NCBI RefSeq assembly: GCF_027744825.2
Contig: NC_071347.1
Coordinates: forward strand, 14,736,501 to 14,800,500
Length of the DNA: 64,000 nt
Reading direction: 5' to 3'
Source of the DNA: Synchiropus splendidus
Taxonomy: Eukaryota; Chordata; Actinopteri; Syngnathiformes; Callionymidae
Part shown: one piece after another, positions 12,401 through 22,133 of the stretch
Layout: each line of letters opens with the position of its first letter
Numbering within the stretch: the stretch's first letter is position 1
Position numbers and translations under genes: made by a program
Notes under the pieces: model-generated
Told to the model about the DNA's origin: nothing
What the model saw: the letters and a program-made list of their open reading frames with translations, nothing else
Database searches by the model: none

Positions 12401-15148
12401 ACTTCAAACTCCTGGCAGCTGTGGCCACGTTTGATACCTTCTATTGTTCTTCACAACGTCTGCGTTTCATTAGCGGCGATGAAGTGCGCGTGAGCGCGGC
12501 ACTCGCTGAAAAACGACCAGCGAAGAAGCCGATCGCTCTTGTTTTGTACTCACTTGCTTTTTTTTAATGCTCTTAGTTCGGATGGTTTTAAGTCCCTGGA
12601 AGTCTTTTCTGGTGCAACTTTTGATCCCTTGCCGCTCAATAACTCGATTACATACTGAGGCCTGTCATTTGAAGCCCAGTGTATTGAGTTTTGTGCTGGG
12701 AGAAAGTGAATTCAAGTGTGGAAAGCAACAAATCATTATTTAATTGTGCCGTTCATGAAATCAGACCTTGCTATTGTGAGGCATCAGAGCTGTGCCAGTG
12801 TTCTCCACTCTCTCTTTTATTATATATATTTCATTTTGTTGTATTTTATTCAATTTAAGAAATGTTCCTTTAAATGTGCCACACCTTTTTTTACTTTACT
12901 CTTCTCGGTTGTCTAATAATAATGAAAACAGTGACTATTTTTTTAAATGTTATTTATGTAATAGTATTTGGATTTTTATATTTTATTTTATTTTATTGTG
13001 GTTTGTTTTTGTAATGGTGTTACAATTCTTATTATTGCAATGATGACTAAAATAAATAAAAATAATACAATGCTAGCAACACAATGGATTTTTTCTGAAC
13101 TATTTTGAAATATTTCTTTTAAAAAATGGTAAACAAAATCATACAAACTTGAATTTTATAGGTTTGTGAATTTCCCTGTGAATTTCAAACTCTAAATCGA
13201 AAACATGGAGAAGAAACAAGGCGCAAGTTTAGGTTTCTAATTTTGTAATATGATAACAGAGGAACTTGTGTTTTGCAAAGTTGTGGTATTAAGAGCAAGT
13301 CTTCTGTCTCCTAATCAAATCCAAACAATCGTGGTTTTTCTGTTAACTGTCAACTGCTTGCCTTCTCGGAATATTTGACCTACACTTCCCCCTGCTGGCA
13401 GATGTCTATACTGCACGCACCGTCCGCTTTGTTAACACACTTGACTCGCTGTTTTCCAATCAATGTGCGCATGTGACCCCCTGTTTTTGTGTTTCACAGA
13501 ACACCCAGAGGATAAGCAGCTCCCAGTCCTCGCAGCCGCTGGCCACTCCAGTGGTGTCTGTCACCACCCCCAGTTTACCGCCGCAGGGCCTGGTCTACTC
13601 CGGCATGCCCACCTCCTACAATCCTGCTGGTGAGTCTGGCCCCGCTCCCCTTTTAGACCCCAAACAACTGCTGGAGCTGCGTGTGTGTGTTGCTGCCGCC
13701 GTCATGTGCGAGCTTTCTCACCGCTTCTGTTTTCGCAGAGTACTCCCTGAGCAGCGCCGAACTCTCCTCCCTGCAGGGCTTCAGCTCTCCCGGGCTCTCG
13801 CTGGGCTCCATGTCAGCATGGCAACAGCATCAACTGGGCCAGGCAGCTCTCAATTCTTTGGTGTGAGTAGCACACTTCCCCAAACAAAAGCACACTCTGA
13901 ACACCCTCGTGTGAATGCAACACCCACTCTGCTCAGTGATATGGTGCTGAATCACACATCCACATATTCCTGCCGGCCCACATCCCCGCGGCTCACATGT
14001 GGTGTTTCTTTACACTCCGAACGCTGTTGTCCAGCGAAACACAATATGGAGCCTTCCTATATTCGGCTGCGCTGCAGAGATATGGGTGTGACTTCTCTCT
14101 GAAAACTGCGTTGTTGGTCGCCGAACACTTTTAAGGTTCAACTTGTGTGTGCCAAGATGTCGAGGCCAAGGAAAGACCTTAGGGAATTAAGTATTGGGGT
14201 AGAGATACGACAATCTGGTCTCTTCTATAAGTCGGTTACATAGTGATGTTAATGTGTAATGCATTGGATTGGTCCCATCCTGAGGTTCTACTGTGTTTAT
14301 CGGTTCGGAATTCTTTCTACAAATCGTACGGATACGGACCAAACAGAGCGGTACCACTGGAAAGCGTCGGGGGCAGTGTTGCTGTTACTACCCGATTCGT
14401 AACTCTAATGAGGCAGAAAGAAAACATGACAATGTCCTCCTGTCGCGACAAATTTCACGGCGTCACCTCCTACGACTCTTCAGTGCAAGTACATTATCAA
14501 TACTTCTTCCACAGGAGTTTGCTTTTGTCATGATCTTTTGACTCTGGGCACCTCGCCCTGGTGGAAATATTGGTGAACAGCAATACCAACGTGAAGAACG
14601 TATGGAAGTGCATGATCAGTGACGGTAACGTTTGAAACGGACAGGCACAGTTTTGTACATAAGGGGAGCATAAATGGGGCTTTAGGGGTTCAGGTCACCA
14701 TGACCGTAGCGGACAGAGATCTTAAGGCGTTGACGTGAGAGACCTCGGAGGCCCAAAGTTTCAGGAGGATTCGGGTTGCACACCAGTTGGATTCCTAACT
14801 TTGTCCTGTTTCCTTCACAGTGGGGGGGGTCACCTACCTCAAGGTCCCAACCTCTCCATCAGCACCAACCAGAGCATCAACATCAAGTCCGAGCCCATAT
14901 CCCCCCCTCGGGAGCGCGTCACCCCCTCCGGCTTTGCCGCTCAGCCGCAGCAGGGATCCAGCCGCCAGGAAGTCCTGGGACGTTCTCCCGCCGACAGCCT
15001 CAGCTCCTCCTGTAGCTCTTACGACGGCAGCGATCGAGAAGACCACCGGCCGGACTTCCACTCCCCGCTCGGGCTGGGAAGACCCCCGGCCGGGTCGGAG
15101 GAAAGAGAGAGCCCATCGGTCAAGCGCCTGCGCATGGACTCCTGGTGA
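379..15148 (+). CDS. mef2a: Myocyte enhancer factor 2A, 3' part (six coding exons, 5' end outside window)
   Basis: Joined coding exons are 379-438, 7896-8080, 11008-11031 (alternative), 13500-13629, 13739-13862 and 14821-15148; all junctions are GT-AG and phases agree. They give about 282 codons, roughly the C-terminal half of a protein of about 500 residues. MEF2A is a MADS-box transcription factor that binds A/T-rich sites in muscle, heart and neuronal genes. The part seen here is the transactivation region: the p38/MAPK docking segment ([12 protein letters not shown]), the optional acidic SEEEELDL segment, conserved NTQRISSSQ and [19 protein letters not shown], the phospho-SUMO motif [28 protein letters not shown], and a basic C-terminal motif [14 protein letters not shown] prefer MEF2A over MEF2C because of [16 protein letters not shown] and the SEEEEL-type beta exon. 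The glutamine/proline run found in mammalian MEF2A is absent. DNA-binding exons must lie upstream of position 1. Which teleost copy this is (aa or ab) cannot be told. Confidence 0.95.
1143..1625 (-). mobile_element. Rex3/RTE-like retroposon 3' fragment, interrupted by a SINE-like insertion
   Basis: Read on the minus strand this resembles the 3' end of the teleost Rex3 (RTE-clade) non-LTR retrotransposon. A CATC-rich tail (ccatccattt) is followed by ggtcaggtcgcgtgggcggc, then tcggggggaataccgaggca. After an interruption the same element resumes with gtgttttgggtctggccct and aggcctcctcc, then gggaacgtagatc and aaatcgagagctttgcc. The order is that of the family consensus as I remember it. The segments are decayed and not coding. 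The interruption, about 1268-1445, is listed separately. Confidence 0.6.
1268..1445 (-). mobile_element. SINE-like short retroposon nested in the Rex3-like copy
   Basis: It starts with three copies of agata/agataag microsatellite followed by cctttattcatcccacaatg and ggaaattt. Reversed, this is the retroposon tail aatttcccc..gggatgaataaagg plus a tATCTTATC repeat, which is common in teleost genomes. The body is AT-rich (runs of aaaataaataaa). Rex3-like sequence lies on both sides. The motif agataa at both edges may be the target duplication. The family name is uncertain. Confidence 0.5.
3322..3333. repeat. G12-class homopolymer run
   Basis: An uninterrupted run of G sits in the large mef2a intron, preceded by gcggggggtgaggat. 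It is simple sequence with no other evident role. Confidence 0.8.
7896..8080 (+). CDS. mef2a: mef2a coding exon with MAPK docking segment
   Basis: A 185-nt exon, acceptor ctcctctgtag and donor CTG|gtgagt. It starts with two bases completing a glycine codon and ends in phase 0. It encodes [13 protein letters not shown], then [16 protein letters not shown], then [21 protein letters not shown]. The RKPxLRVVIPP part is the known p38 MAP-kinase docking site of MEF2A/C. KSPPPP is a conserved proline-directed phosphosite context. Confidence 0.95.
8950..9285 (-). mobile_element. Decayed Rex3/RTE-like retroposon fragment
   Basis: Segments in family order are gggtcatggtggcagcagtc, cctcctccagctct, tttccaggtcaac, gcatgtcctg, gagccacctc, tctggctcct, ggccaagcttctcactgtat, gggagagtccagacacc, and gatcgctacccaaacattgt. 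They match the antisense 3' region of Rex3 as remembered from many teleost introns. It is non-coding on both strands because of indels. Its orientation is the same as the copies at 1143 and 47308. Confidence 0.6.
10899..10920 (+). other. Small hairpin upstream of the microexon
   Basis: Arms cctggag and ctccagg (7 bp, perfect) enclose an 8-nt loop about 90 nt upstream of the mef2a beta microexon. In the pre-mRNA it could form a short stem. Any role in splicing is inference. Confidence 0.35.
10996..10998 (+). promoter_or_regulatory. UGC motif near the 3' splice site of the microexon
   Basis: The sequence tcttctgctgagggcag places TGC about ten bases upstream of the exon, between a C/T tract and the AG. 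That is the arrangement reported for SRRM4/nSR100-dependent neuronal microexons. The motif is short, so the functional call is inference. Confidence 0.4.
11008..11031 (+). CDS. mef2a: mef2a beta microexon (24 nt, acidic segment)
   Basis: A 24-nt exon lies between acceptor gagggcag and donor gtgagt. It encodes SEEEELDL, against SEEEELEL in mammalian MEF2A. The upstream exon ends and the downstream exon begins in phase 0, so inclusion or skipping keeps the frame: ..MMPPL-(SEEEELDL)-NTQRISSSQ.. In mammals this beta segment is an alternatively spliced acidic activation module included in striated muscle and brain. It is far too short to appear as an open frame. Confidence 0.93.
11032..13499 (+). 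other. mef2a: mef2a intron downstream of the microexon
   Basis: This 2.5-kb intron runs from gtgagt to gtttcacag. The first 150 bases hold the TGCATG element. The middle is unremarkable and 12800-13080 is AT-rich. No other exon was recognised. Confidence 0.75.
11181..11186 (+). promoter_or_regulatory. TGCATG (Rbfox-type) splicing enhancer candidate
   Basis: A TGCATG element lies 150 nt downstream of the beta microexon donor. Rbfox proteins bind UGCAUG, and downstream sites usually promote inclusion in muscle and neurons. The six-base match is seen directly; its use is inferred from position. Confidence 0.4.
13500..13629 (+). CDS. mef2a: mef2a coding exon (NTQR..YNPA)
   Basis: A 130-nt exon, acceptor gtttcacag, donor G|gtgagt. 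It encodes [19 protein letters not shown], then [20 protein letters not shown] and YNPA, almost identical to mammalian MEF2A. It is one of the most conserved parts of the activation domain. The final G joins AG at 13739 to make the glutamate of EYSL. Confidence 0.96.
13739..13862 (+). CDS. mef2a: mef2a coding exon ([11 protein letters not shown]..)
   Basis: A 124-nt exon after a 109-bp intron, acceptor ttttcgcag. It encodes [20 protein letters not shown], then [20 protein letters not shown]. The donor is taken as GT|gtgagt at 13863, which gives valine across the junction. The alternative donor two bases earlier (gtgtga) would break the frame with the last exon. Confidence 0.94.
13863..14820 (+). 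other. mef2a: mef2a last intron
   Basis: This is a 958-bp intron from gtgagt to tttccttcacag. The open frame at 14243-14533 has no recognisable similarity. No repeat was identified. Confidence 0.75.
14821..15148 (+). CDS. mef2a: mef2a terminal coding exon
   Basis: The acceptor is tccttcacag and the stop is TGA at 15146-15148. After completing a valine codon it reads [67 protein letters not shown] and [21 protein letters not shown] is the phospho-dependent SUMOylation/acetylation switch motif of MEF2A. The basic KRLR near the end matches the nuclear targeting tail. It starts with eight consecutive G bases (14822-14829), a place where sequencing or assembly slippage would shift the frame. The mammalian Q/P tract is replaced by a short AAQPQQGSS. 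Confidence 0.96.
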
Positions 15149-15720
15149 CATAAAGAGCCCGAAACAAACCTCCAGTCACCAGCCAGTCAGGGAGGGGGGA
15201 GCGGTGGGACATGGAGAATAGAGAGAGAGAGAGCGGGGGTCCTTAGAGAGGTCACACGTTATTGAGGTCAAACTTAAATTCTGAAGCAGGAGGCGTCAGG
15301 TACTCGGGTGATGTCTGCAGAACAAAGATGCTCAGTGGAAGATTTTGGATGGTTGCTGTTACAGTCAAAGACATTTACATGTAGTCGCTGTTGTGCTCGC
15401 AAACAAATCACACGTTGTGTTGCTTCACCGCTCCGTCGAACACACCCCAGTCTGAAGTGAGATTTAGCAATAGATCACATGCAGACGTTGTTTTCGGGTT
15501 GATGGTGACTGCAACAACGACACACTGCTCATTGGCAAACGTGCAATTCGACAACCTCAGCAGCTCCTCTGTGATTGAAGCCAAAGCTGTTTGTGTTTCT
15601 GTGCAGCTGCCATCGTTTCCTCTCATCCTTTCGCCGCGTGTGTCTCCAGAGTTGTCTCAAATCCGATCTTTGAATCTAAAGCCATGAACACTTGTTTGTA
15701 CATTTGAGCCAAACCGCTAT

Positions 15721-15746
15721 TGTGTGTGTGTGTGTGTGTGTGTGTG
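15721..15746 (+). repeat. (TG)13 microsatellite in the mef2a 3'UTR
   Basis: Thirteen TG units are followed by gtgtaaat. In RNA this is a pure GU repeat, the preferred target of CELF/CUGBP proteins. Confidence 0.9.
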
Positions 15747-18430
15747 GTGTAAATAGCGACTTAACTACAGAAATATAAAAGGCTGGGGGGCGCACTCCCT
15801 CACGGTCCCGCGCCCTCTCACAACAGAAAAGTCTATTTTTGTGGCTGCCGGCCAGGTTTACACGTGCAGAAGCTCCAAATGTTTTCGCCGCCACCACCCC
15901 TGAATTTGTGTTTTTCCCTAGCGAGTTTGTTCTCCAGACATTACGAGACGAAAAGGGTGAACACACTGCCATCGTTCAATCGACCTTTCACCTCTCCTGC
16001 TAGCACCGGCGGTAGCTAATGTCACATGACTCCAACTGCCGTTCGGTGAAACTCGTTTCTACAGTTCTAAATTCAGCCTCCATCTTAAAAGCTACGTTCA
16101 CAATAGCACGTTGCAAACTTCTATGAATCATACATGAGTACAATGATGTCAGATTCCAGAGCCAGTGTGATGAAACCCTGAGTTTTTAACACCACATTGC
16201 TTATTTATTCTGTTTATACAGAGTTCCTCTGTTCTTCTTTGGTAGTAATTCAGTTTCCAGGCCCCATTGAAGGAAGCTAGGTGTTTTGTTGTTAAAGGCT
16301 TTAAATTCAGTTGTTCAATTATTGATTTATTAAGAAGTTAAATAAACATAGAAGGACAATCATATGGAACATAGTTTTATTTAAGTGATAAATTATGATC
16401 ATTTCTAGAGGTAAGTAAAATTGTGATTTGAGCATTCTAAGAAAGGCTAAGCCTCCGGAATTTTGGAAACACACGAAGAAAAACATTGATTATGATGACA
16501 AAAATGCAAATTAATTTACTTAATTTGAAAAAATTGAAGTTGAAAGAATTGCAAATATTAAACAGAAACTGTGATCGAGATGGTAAAAGGGTTGAGTAAA
16601 TGCTGAAGCAAAAGGGGTGAATTTTCCCATGAGTTGATGTGACTGGGTTAAAATTTTTGATGGCAATGGTTAAATTATCACAAATTTGAATCTCAGAATG
16701 CCTAAAAAATATAATAAAAATGTGTCTCAATAACTAGAATTATTAATTGTAAATTAAAAATTTAAAAATACATTAAAAAAATAACTAACATTAAAAAGAT
16801 GAAAGAATTTGGAGGTTAAATACAAAATAATAAAATAACATGGATGAAAACAATAATGTTAAACTGAGAAATAGAATTAAAAATTCCCCTGAAGAGGACT
16901 ATAAGTTTTATTTACACTGAAAAAAACAACAGTAATTGAGTTCATTGGAAGTCTATTTGAGGAAGCAGGCAAATGCCTTCATGTTTCCATTGAGAGGCAA
17001 AAGAGGCGGGGCGTCCATAAAGAAGTAGGCTGCATATTTATCATTTTACAAAGTGCTGCTGGATATCACGCGAGCTTGCTGGTGCACTGGTTAAACCCTG
17101 TTGTGAACGTAGCTGCCAAGTCAAACTGCTGTCGACCATTTAAGGATCCCAAACCCGTCGTTGCTGTTGAGCGCGCGAGGAGTGCGAGAGGAGAGTCACT
17201 TTCTTTTAGTCTCAGTCATCACAGAAGCAAATCATTCAGCAGGACATAATCTCAATGCTGGATTGCACATTAACGTGAGATCTTTGCTGTAGGAGAGAGG
17301 TCTCACTCCCCATTCGCCGCGTCCTCTTTCTGTCCTCGTCATCCCAGCCCACGACAATCTATGCAGTTTCTACCCCAATTCTAACACGATGATGTCATAG
17401 CAGCCCTGCTGGGGTTGCTGAAAAAAACTGAGCTGTAATTATGATTTGGATTTCAGAGGGCAATCAACATCCTTCACTGGACACAGCAGGTGGAAATAGC
17501 AATAACTAAAGTCGACAACAAAACGTGCCTGCCGGAGCTCGGCAGCATCACCTCATAGTTTAGCACATGACGACATATCAGGGAGTTTTGTAGTTCTCTA
17601 CCTATATGCACAGTTAGGAAATGCCTTATCCCAAAGAAAGATAACATCGAGCATCATTTCACTCCGAGTCGGACGCGGCGAATGTGTGGTGACACTCTCT
17701 TGGTCCAGGAGCAGATGAATGTGAAAAGGAGAAGGGCGAACCTTTGTCGTGGACTTTCTTCACTTTGCTGTGCAAGAGTACACTGCTTTGCTTCGTGGCT
17801 TTTATAAACATGTGTTTGGTAAGTGTTTGTAGTTGATAGTTCACTTAAGTAATTAAAAAAAGAAAAAAGAAGCTGTTTTCGGTTTGAACGTTCGGACCGT
17901 TTGGCGGCATAAGCTGGACTTTGTTGCCAAGAATGAAATTATTTGAATTTAAGTTAAATCTTCATTTTATTTCCCTTGAATGTGTTATTTTATTTTCATT
18001 CTACGATAAATATCCAAGTGAACTTTGTATTAAAGGATTAAGATACTATGCTAGATATTGTTGTACAAAATTTGTATTCTTCAGAAAAGTACAGATATTG
18101 GCTTTTAAATGTGTAATTAAGTTTTCTCTCTCTTATTCTGTATAAAATGAAGTAAACGACTCTTGCATAGAATTTGTTCTCCTGTGAAGTCCCAAACAGT
18201 AGGAACTGTCAACTTTATTAAACACATCAGTGTATAACCAACCTCAGCTCATCGTCTTGTTTCTTCCTTTCCTCATTAAGCACCTACACGTTTGAAATGT
18301 GTGGCAATATTAAGGATAATGCTGCTTTAATTTATACAAATCAAAGATCAAAATAATTCAAATATATGAATATTCTGCAGTTGAATTGTTTGATGACAAG
18401 TATAAAGGTCTAGTCACGTAAAGTATGAAA

Positions 18431-18436
18431 AATAAA
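18431..18436 (+). terminator. mef2a: Candidate distal polyadenylation signal of mef2a
   Basis: AATAAA lies in gaaaaataaacaatt, followed within 40 bases by a T/G-containing stretch (gtttcaatcaacacgtttcg). An earlier AATAAA at 16341 is the alternative. The choice cannot be made from sequence alone. Confidence 0.35.
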
Positions 18437-19527
18437 CAATTTAAATGAGTTTCAATCAACACGTTTCGTGGCGTTTTATTCCAACTGTCACTAAAGTGAA
18501 CTCAAAATATCGATAAATTCACCTTGCTGTAATTCTAGTTACTCTCCAGCAGGTGTCACTGTGATTAAACGAGTGCAAGCCGGGGACGCCAATCAAAGCC
18601 AGCGAGTTCACTCTGAAGTGTCGTTGGCGTTGTGTCACTTTTGTTTTTGCGTCGAAATTAACATGATAAATAAAGCGCAGTTTCATGTGAGACCCACGTT
18701 TGTCACCAGTCTCTCTCAGACGTGACGCGATATTTGCCACAGCTCTGTAGAAAGTTGTTAAAGGTGAGTTCATTTATAGCTATAATTTACATTAAAATGT
18801 TTACATTCACCCAGTCACGCTGTAAAACCATTAGACAAAGCAGCCGTGCTTTGTGTGGGGGTTTATGAAACGTGAAGCTGACCACGCGTGTTTTACACAA
18901 GCTATGATGCCGCACATTAGTGACGCAAACGCATCCAAAACAACAGAAAATCGCCACGTTCTTGCCTCCTTCGCTATGAAAACTGGAGCTCGTTCTCGTA
19001 TGTCGTCAGACTGCAGTGGTTAGTACCTGCCGGACCATGTATTTGTGACCTCATTGTAGCAGAACTTTCAAGAAAGAATCTTACATTTTACATATAAGAC
19101 TACACGCAGCAGTTCACTTTTATTAAAATGTCCATTTGTTACATATAGCATTATACCGTAGATTGAATATGATATTTTGACATTTTTTAAACATCAATGC
19201 AGAGAATTAAAGGTCCCCCAATAATCTACACATTACGGTGCCCATTATGTCTCATTTAAATATTTATTGTTCATCTGTGAAAGTGTTTGTTGAATTGTTT
19301 TTAATTTAATATTCAAAAGGAGCCTCATCATTTTCAATGAAATCTGAACCAGGCTGATGCTGGTTGACGACCATTGGAAATCAACCTTTTATATGCTGAA
19401 ATACTGCCATCTGGTGGTTGAAGGTGGTGCATTGCGGTGCCTTTTGAAACCTTGAACTCTCTGATTTAGTCCCCATGAGTTTGACTGCAGTCGTAAATCA
19501 CTTTGACAGACTGAACCAAAAAGGGGG

Positions 19528-19745
19528 CGCCGTGTGTGGCAGAGGTTATTGTAGCCACCTCCTAGCAAGAAGGTAGCAGGCCTCAGTCCATTCTGTTAGG
19601 AGTTTCTATGTATGTTTGAGTGGGTTTGCGCCAGGCACTCTGGTTTCCTCCCCCAGTCCAAGAACAAACAGAGGTTGGGGGATGGAGTACTCTAAATCAT
19701 CTGCGACCCCCATTTGGGAATAAGCAGTCGAAGATGAATGAATGA
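19528..19745 (+). mobile_element. Teleost SINE/MITE-like interspersed repeat
   Basis: The segment runs from gtgtggcagaggttattgta through cagtccattctgttaggagt, gagtgggtttgcgccaggca, tctggtttcctcccccagtc and ggttggggg to the tail gataagca-like aataagcagtcgaagatgaa and tgaatgaa. It follows, in order, a widespread fish repeat (tggagtttgcatgttctcc .. gggtgctccggcttcctccc .. gatgaatgaatga). It is a degenerate copy. The family name is not assigned. Confidence 0.6.
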
Positions 19746-20160
19746 ACGGGGTTCCTTCTGTCATCTTGAGGATGACCCCTGAACAGATGGTACGAGCACG
19801 TCACCCTCCAACCTTGAATCATTGCTTGAAGCCCACCCCTGCGCCCGGGTCGGCAGTACGTACGGGTATTCCTTCTATAGACAAGTGGAGAGACTGCTAC
19901 TTCATATTTGGTCTCGTCCATACCTCCACCCAGCTGTGCCTGTGTAGACCATCCAAGCAGCCTGTGAGGTTGTTTGAGTTGTGTTTAGGGGGCGACAGGC
20001 CACCTGCCATCTGGGTTTGTACATTTCAGATCTCCCTCTGTCCAGCTTTTCAAACAGGAGCCAAGTCGGGGTGCTCTCATGTGGGCTTCATCCCTGTAAA
20101 CCACGAGCAAATATTGAACCAGAATCGGTCCAGACTCAAACGCATCTGTTGTCATAGTCT

Positions 20161-20380
20161 CTACCGCCGGGCCTGGCACCACTGTCAACACCGGCGTTTC
20201 TGTTGCTGTAGCTCCTCTGTGTGCGAAGGAAACTTTGGTTTAAAGCCGGCAAACACAAATGCTCACTCTCGGTGCGCGTCGGCTAAACCGTGTCCCACTG
20301 TAAACAAACACGCGACTGCATGTGAGGACGGGAGTTTGGTTCGACAACTCAGCCGCTGAATGCCAGATCGGCGCTGGAGA
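20161..20380 (+). promoter_or_regulatory. CpG-rich stretch, candidate mctp2 promoter
   Basis: By hand count there are about 18 CpG dinucleotides in 220 bases, far above the surrounding sequence, with roughly 55% G+C. It lies 0.8-1 kb upstream of the mctp2 start codon. No TATA box is obvious. Fish promoters are not always CpG-marked, so this is only a candidate. Confidence 0.3.
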
Positions 20381-20935
20381 TCAGTGAGCAGATATCAGTG
20401 TTTCATATGTCCTCCTCTTGTCGTGATAATTTTGGGATGGTCCAGGACAAATAGGAAGTCGAATTGTACTGTAGAATTAGTGTAGATTACATATTGTTGC
20501 TTCTCCTCTTCAAATTTCCTTCAAGCCTTTTTAAATGGGCTGAAAGCTTTTAAATAAGCGGCGAGTAAACCGACAGGGCTGCTGCCGTTTCACTCAGTCA
20601 TTTGGTGACTTAAGACATTTGTCATCCAATTGTCTCGCCTGTCCCTGCTGAGTGTTACTATATTATGTAGCTCAATTTAGCTCGTGCTCAGTTTGGGCAG
20701 GACTCTTGTGGCATTCTCTCATAGTCATAGAAACTCAGCTGGTGGGACAGGTTTAGCTGGTTTCACCCAGTTCAGAGACACTCATTTGACCAATGACTAG
20801 TCGTCGAGGAGGGAAGTGCTCCAACGGCATGTTGTGCTCGAGCGCTTCATCATAGTTGCAATGGTTCGTTGGCCTCTGTGAATAAACTACTGCGCTCTGT
20901 GGAGTCCACTTTTTGATTCTTCAAAGCTGGCAAGG

Positions 20936-21003
20936 TAACTCATTTAACTTTGAGGAAATATCAGCCAAACACTAACAGCTGTCATTGAAAAGCGCTAGTT
21001 GAG
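20936..21003 (+). other. mctp2: Candidate mctp2 5'UTR exon 3' end
   Basis: GAG|gtaagt at 21004 is a near-consensus donor. Paired with the acceptor ttctttctaaag ending at 21138 it defines a 135-bp intron just before the ATG exon. The exon's 5' end is not visible; the start given here is arbitrary. Confidence 0.35.
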
Positions 21004-21149
21004 GTAAGTTTACATTAGCTTGTATCTTTTTTACACAGCAAATGATGTTGATGTGTGGTTCATATTTATATGAAGAATATATTGTTTGGAAGTTCCGTTG
21101 GAATCTATTTTAAGTCAAAGTTGCTTTTCTTTCTAAAGGTTATCTGAAG

Positions 21150-22133
21150 ATGGATGTCAAGAAGAAGAACTTCTTTGACAACCTTCGCTTGAAAGCCAAA
21201 CTGATCAATCTTAAGAAACCCGGTAAAAAGCCGCCTGCTAAACAAGGCAAGCGACTTGCGTACCGCCGCAGCATCTCAGTGCCGGACCTCCGATTTGTCC
21301 AAGGGGAAGAACTTTCCGCGGAAAGCATCTTGACAAGTGCTGGCCCGGATGGTGGAGGAATTGGGTTTTCACCTGGAATAAGTGATTCTGACTCAGTTGG
21401 GAGCTACACAGTTCCCGATGGTCCGCTTTTTGCCGATAAGCTGACGGTTCCTGTGCCCCGACCCAGAACCAGAGTCTCTCCAGACTACAGTGCGGTGAAC
21501 CGGATAAGTGCACCTGTGGAGACCTTGGCTGTGTACGATGAAGTTGATGAGATGGTCAGAAACATGGAGGCGAAGGGGAACTTTAATCCAGAAGCCATGT
21601 ACGCACAAGTTGACAAGATACACAAAAACAAGCCGCCGCAGTTTACCTTTGACATGGCGTCACCTACGTGGAAATCCTTTGAGTCCGGTGGTCATTCAAG
21701 CTCACCAAAACCTGTTGTGAAAAGCAGCAGTCTGACTGGTGCTCTCCCAGAGAACCAGGCATCAGAGAGAATCATGTCTGTTGCGGCAGTGTTGGCGAGA
21801 GCGCACTCATTCGGAGATCAAGTGAACCTATACGAGGATCTCAAGTCTGCTCGCCCTGGGAAAGGGACTCCGCCGGCGATCAGAGAAAACGCTTCTGGTG
21901 AGAGGATGTCTCTCAATCTAGATAACGTGGGCTCACCTTTAGAGAGTGGAGATCATATCTCTGCCGATTCTGCCTGCGACACTCCGAGCGAGGAACAAGT
22001 CAACGTGCCCTGGACAGACTCAGAAGGACTGGACCAGGAGCTCTTCTCTCCACAGATGATGAAAGAGCTCCTTGCAGAAGATCATCTTCATGAACTAGGC
22101 CAGGCGGAGGATGGTCCAGAGGAGGCGGTGGAG
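21150..22133 (+). CDS. mctp2: mctp2 exon 1 (N-terminal 328 residues)
   Basis: ATG in the context gaagATGG; the exon ends at GAG|gtttgt in phase 0. It is low in hydrophobic content and has no membrane segment. The first 40 residues are K/R-rich (KKK 4-6, LKKPGKKPP 21-29). SISVPDL at 41-47 matches the LSVPDL motif of human MCTP2. It has a proline/basic PVPRPRTR at 101-108 and tyrosine motifs YTVP (86), YSAV (113), YDEV (129), YAQV (151) and YEDL (228). It is acidic toward the end (309-328). Most of this region is poorly conserved in the family, so it is probably a disordered regulatory tail. Confidence 0.93.

Larger units (their letters stand above)
15149..18460 (+). other. mef2a: mef2a 3' untranslated region (end uncertain)
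   Basis: AT-rich sequence follows the stop codon without any convincing coding exon. AATAAA signals occur at 16341 and 18431, so transcripts could end near 16.36 kb or 18.46 kb. Mammalian MEF2A also has a 3'UTR of several kilobases. A (TG)13 repeat at 15721 would be a GU-rich RNA element. Short frames here (for example the minus-strand 16437-16730) are AT-rich chance frames. Confidence 0.5.
18461..21138 (+). other. mef2a-mctp2 intergenic region and mctp2 5' region
   Basis: About 2.7 kb. It contains a SINE-like repeat at about 19528-19745, a CpG-rich stretch at 20161-20380, and candidate 5'UTR splice donors (AAG|gtaact near 20935 and GAG|gtaagt at 21004). A pyrimidine-rich acceptor ttctttctaaag lies just before the mctp2 start codon. 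No coding exon was recognised. Confidence 0.6.

Noticed and set aside
13473..14102. 209-codon open frame as a separate gene
   Set aside because: It is a read-through of two mef2a exons and the intron between them in mixed frames; the exon model explains the conserved part.
379..15148. Assignment to mef2c or mef2d
   Set aside because: The beta exon is SEEEELDL rather than the SEDVDLLL type, and [13 protein letters not shown] and [14 protein letters not shown] match MEF2A.
19742..20359. 205-codon plus-strand open frame upstream of mctp2
   Set aside because: No recognisable domain, rich in Cys/His/Arg as expected from a CpG-rich frame. It begins in the tail of a repeat and lies in the likely promoter region. 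A frame of this length is only mildly unexpected by chance.
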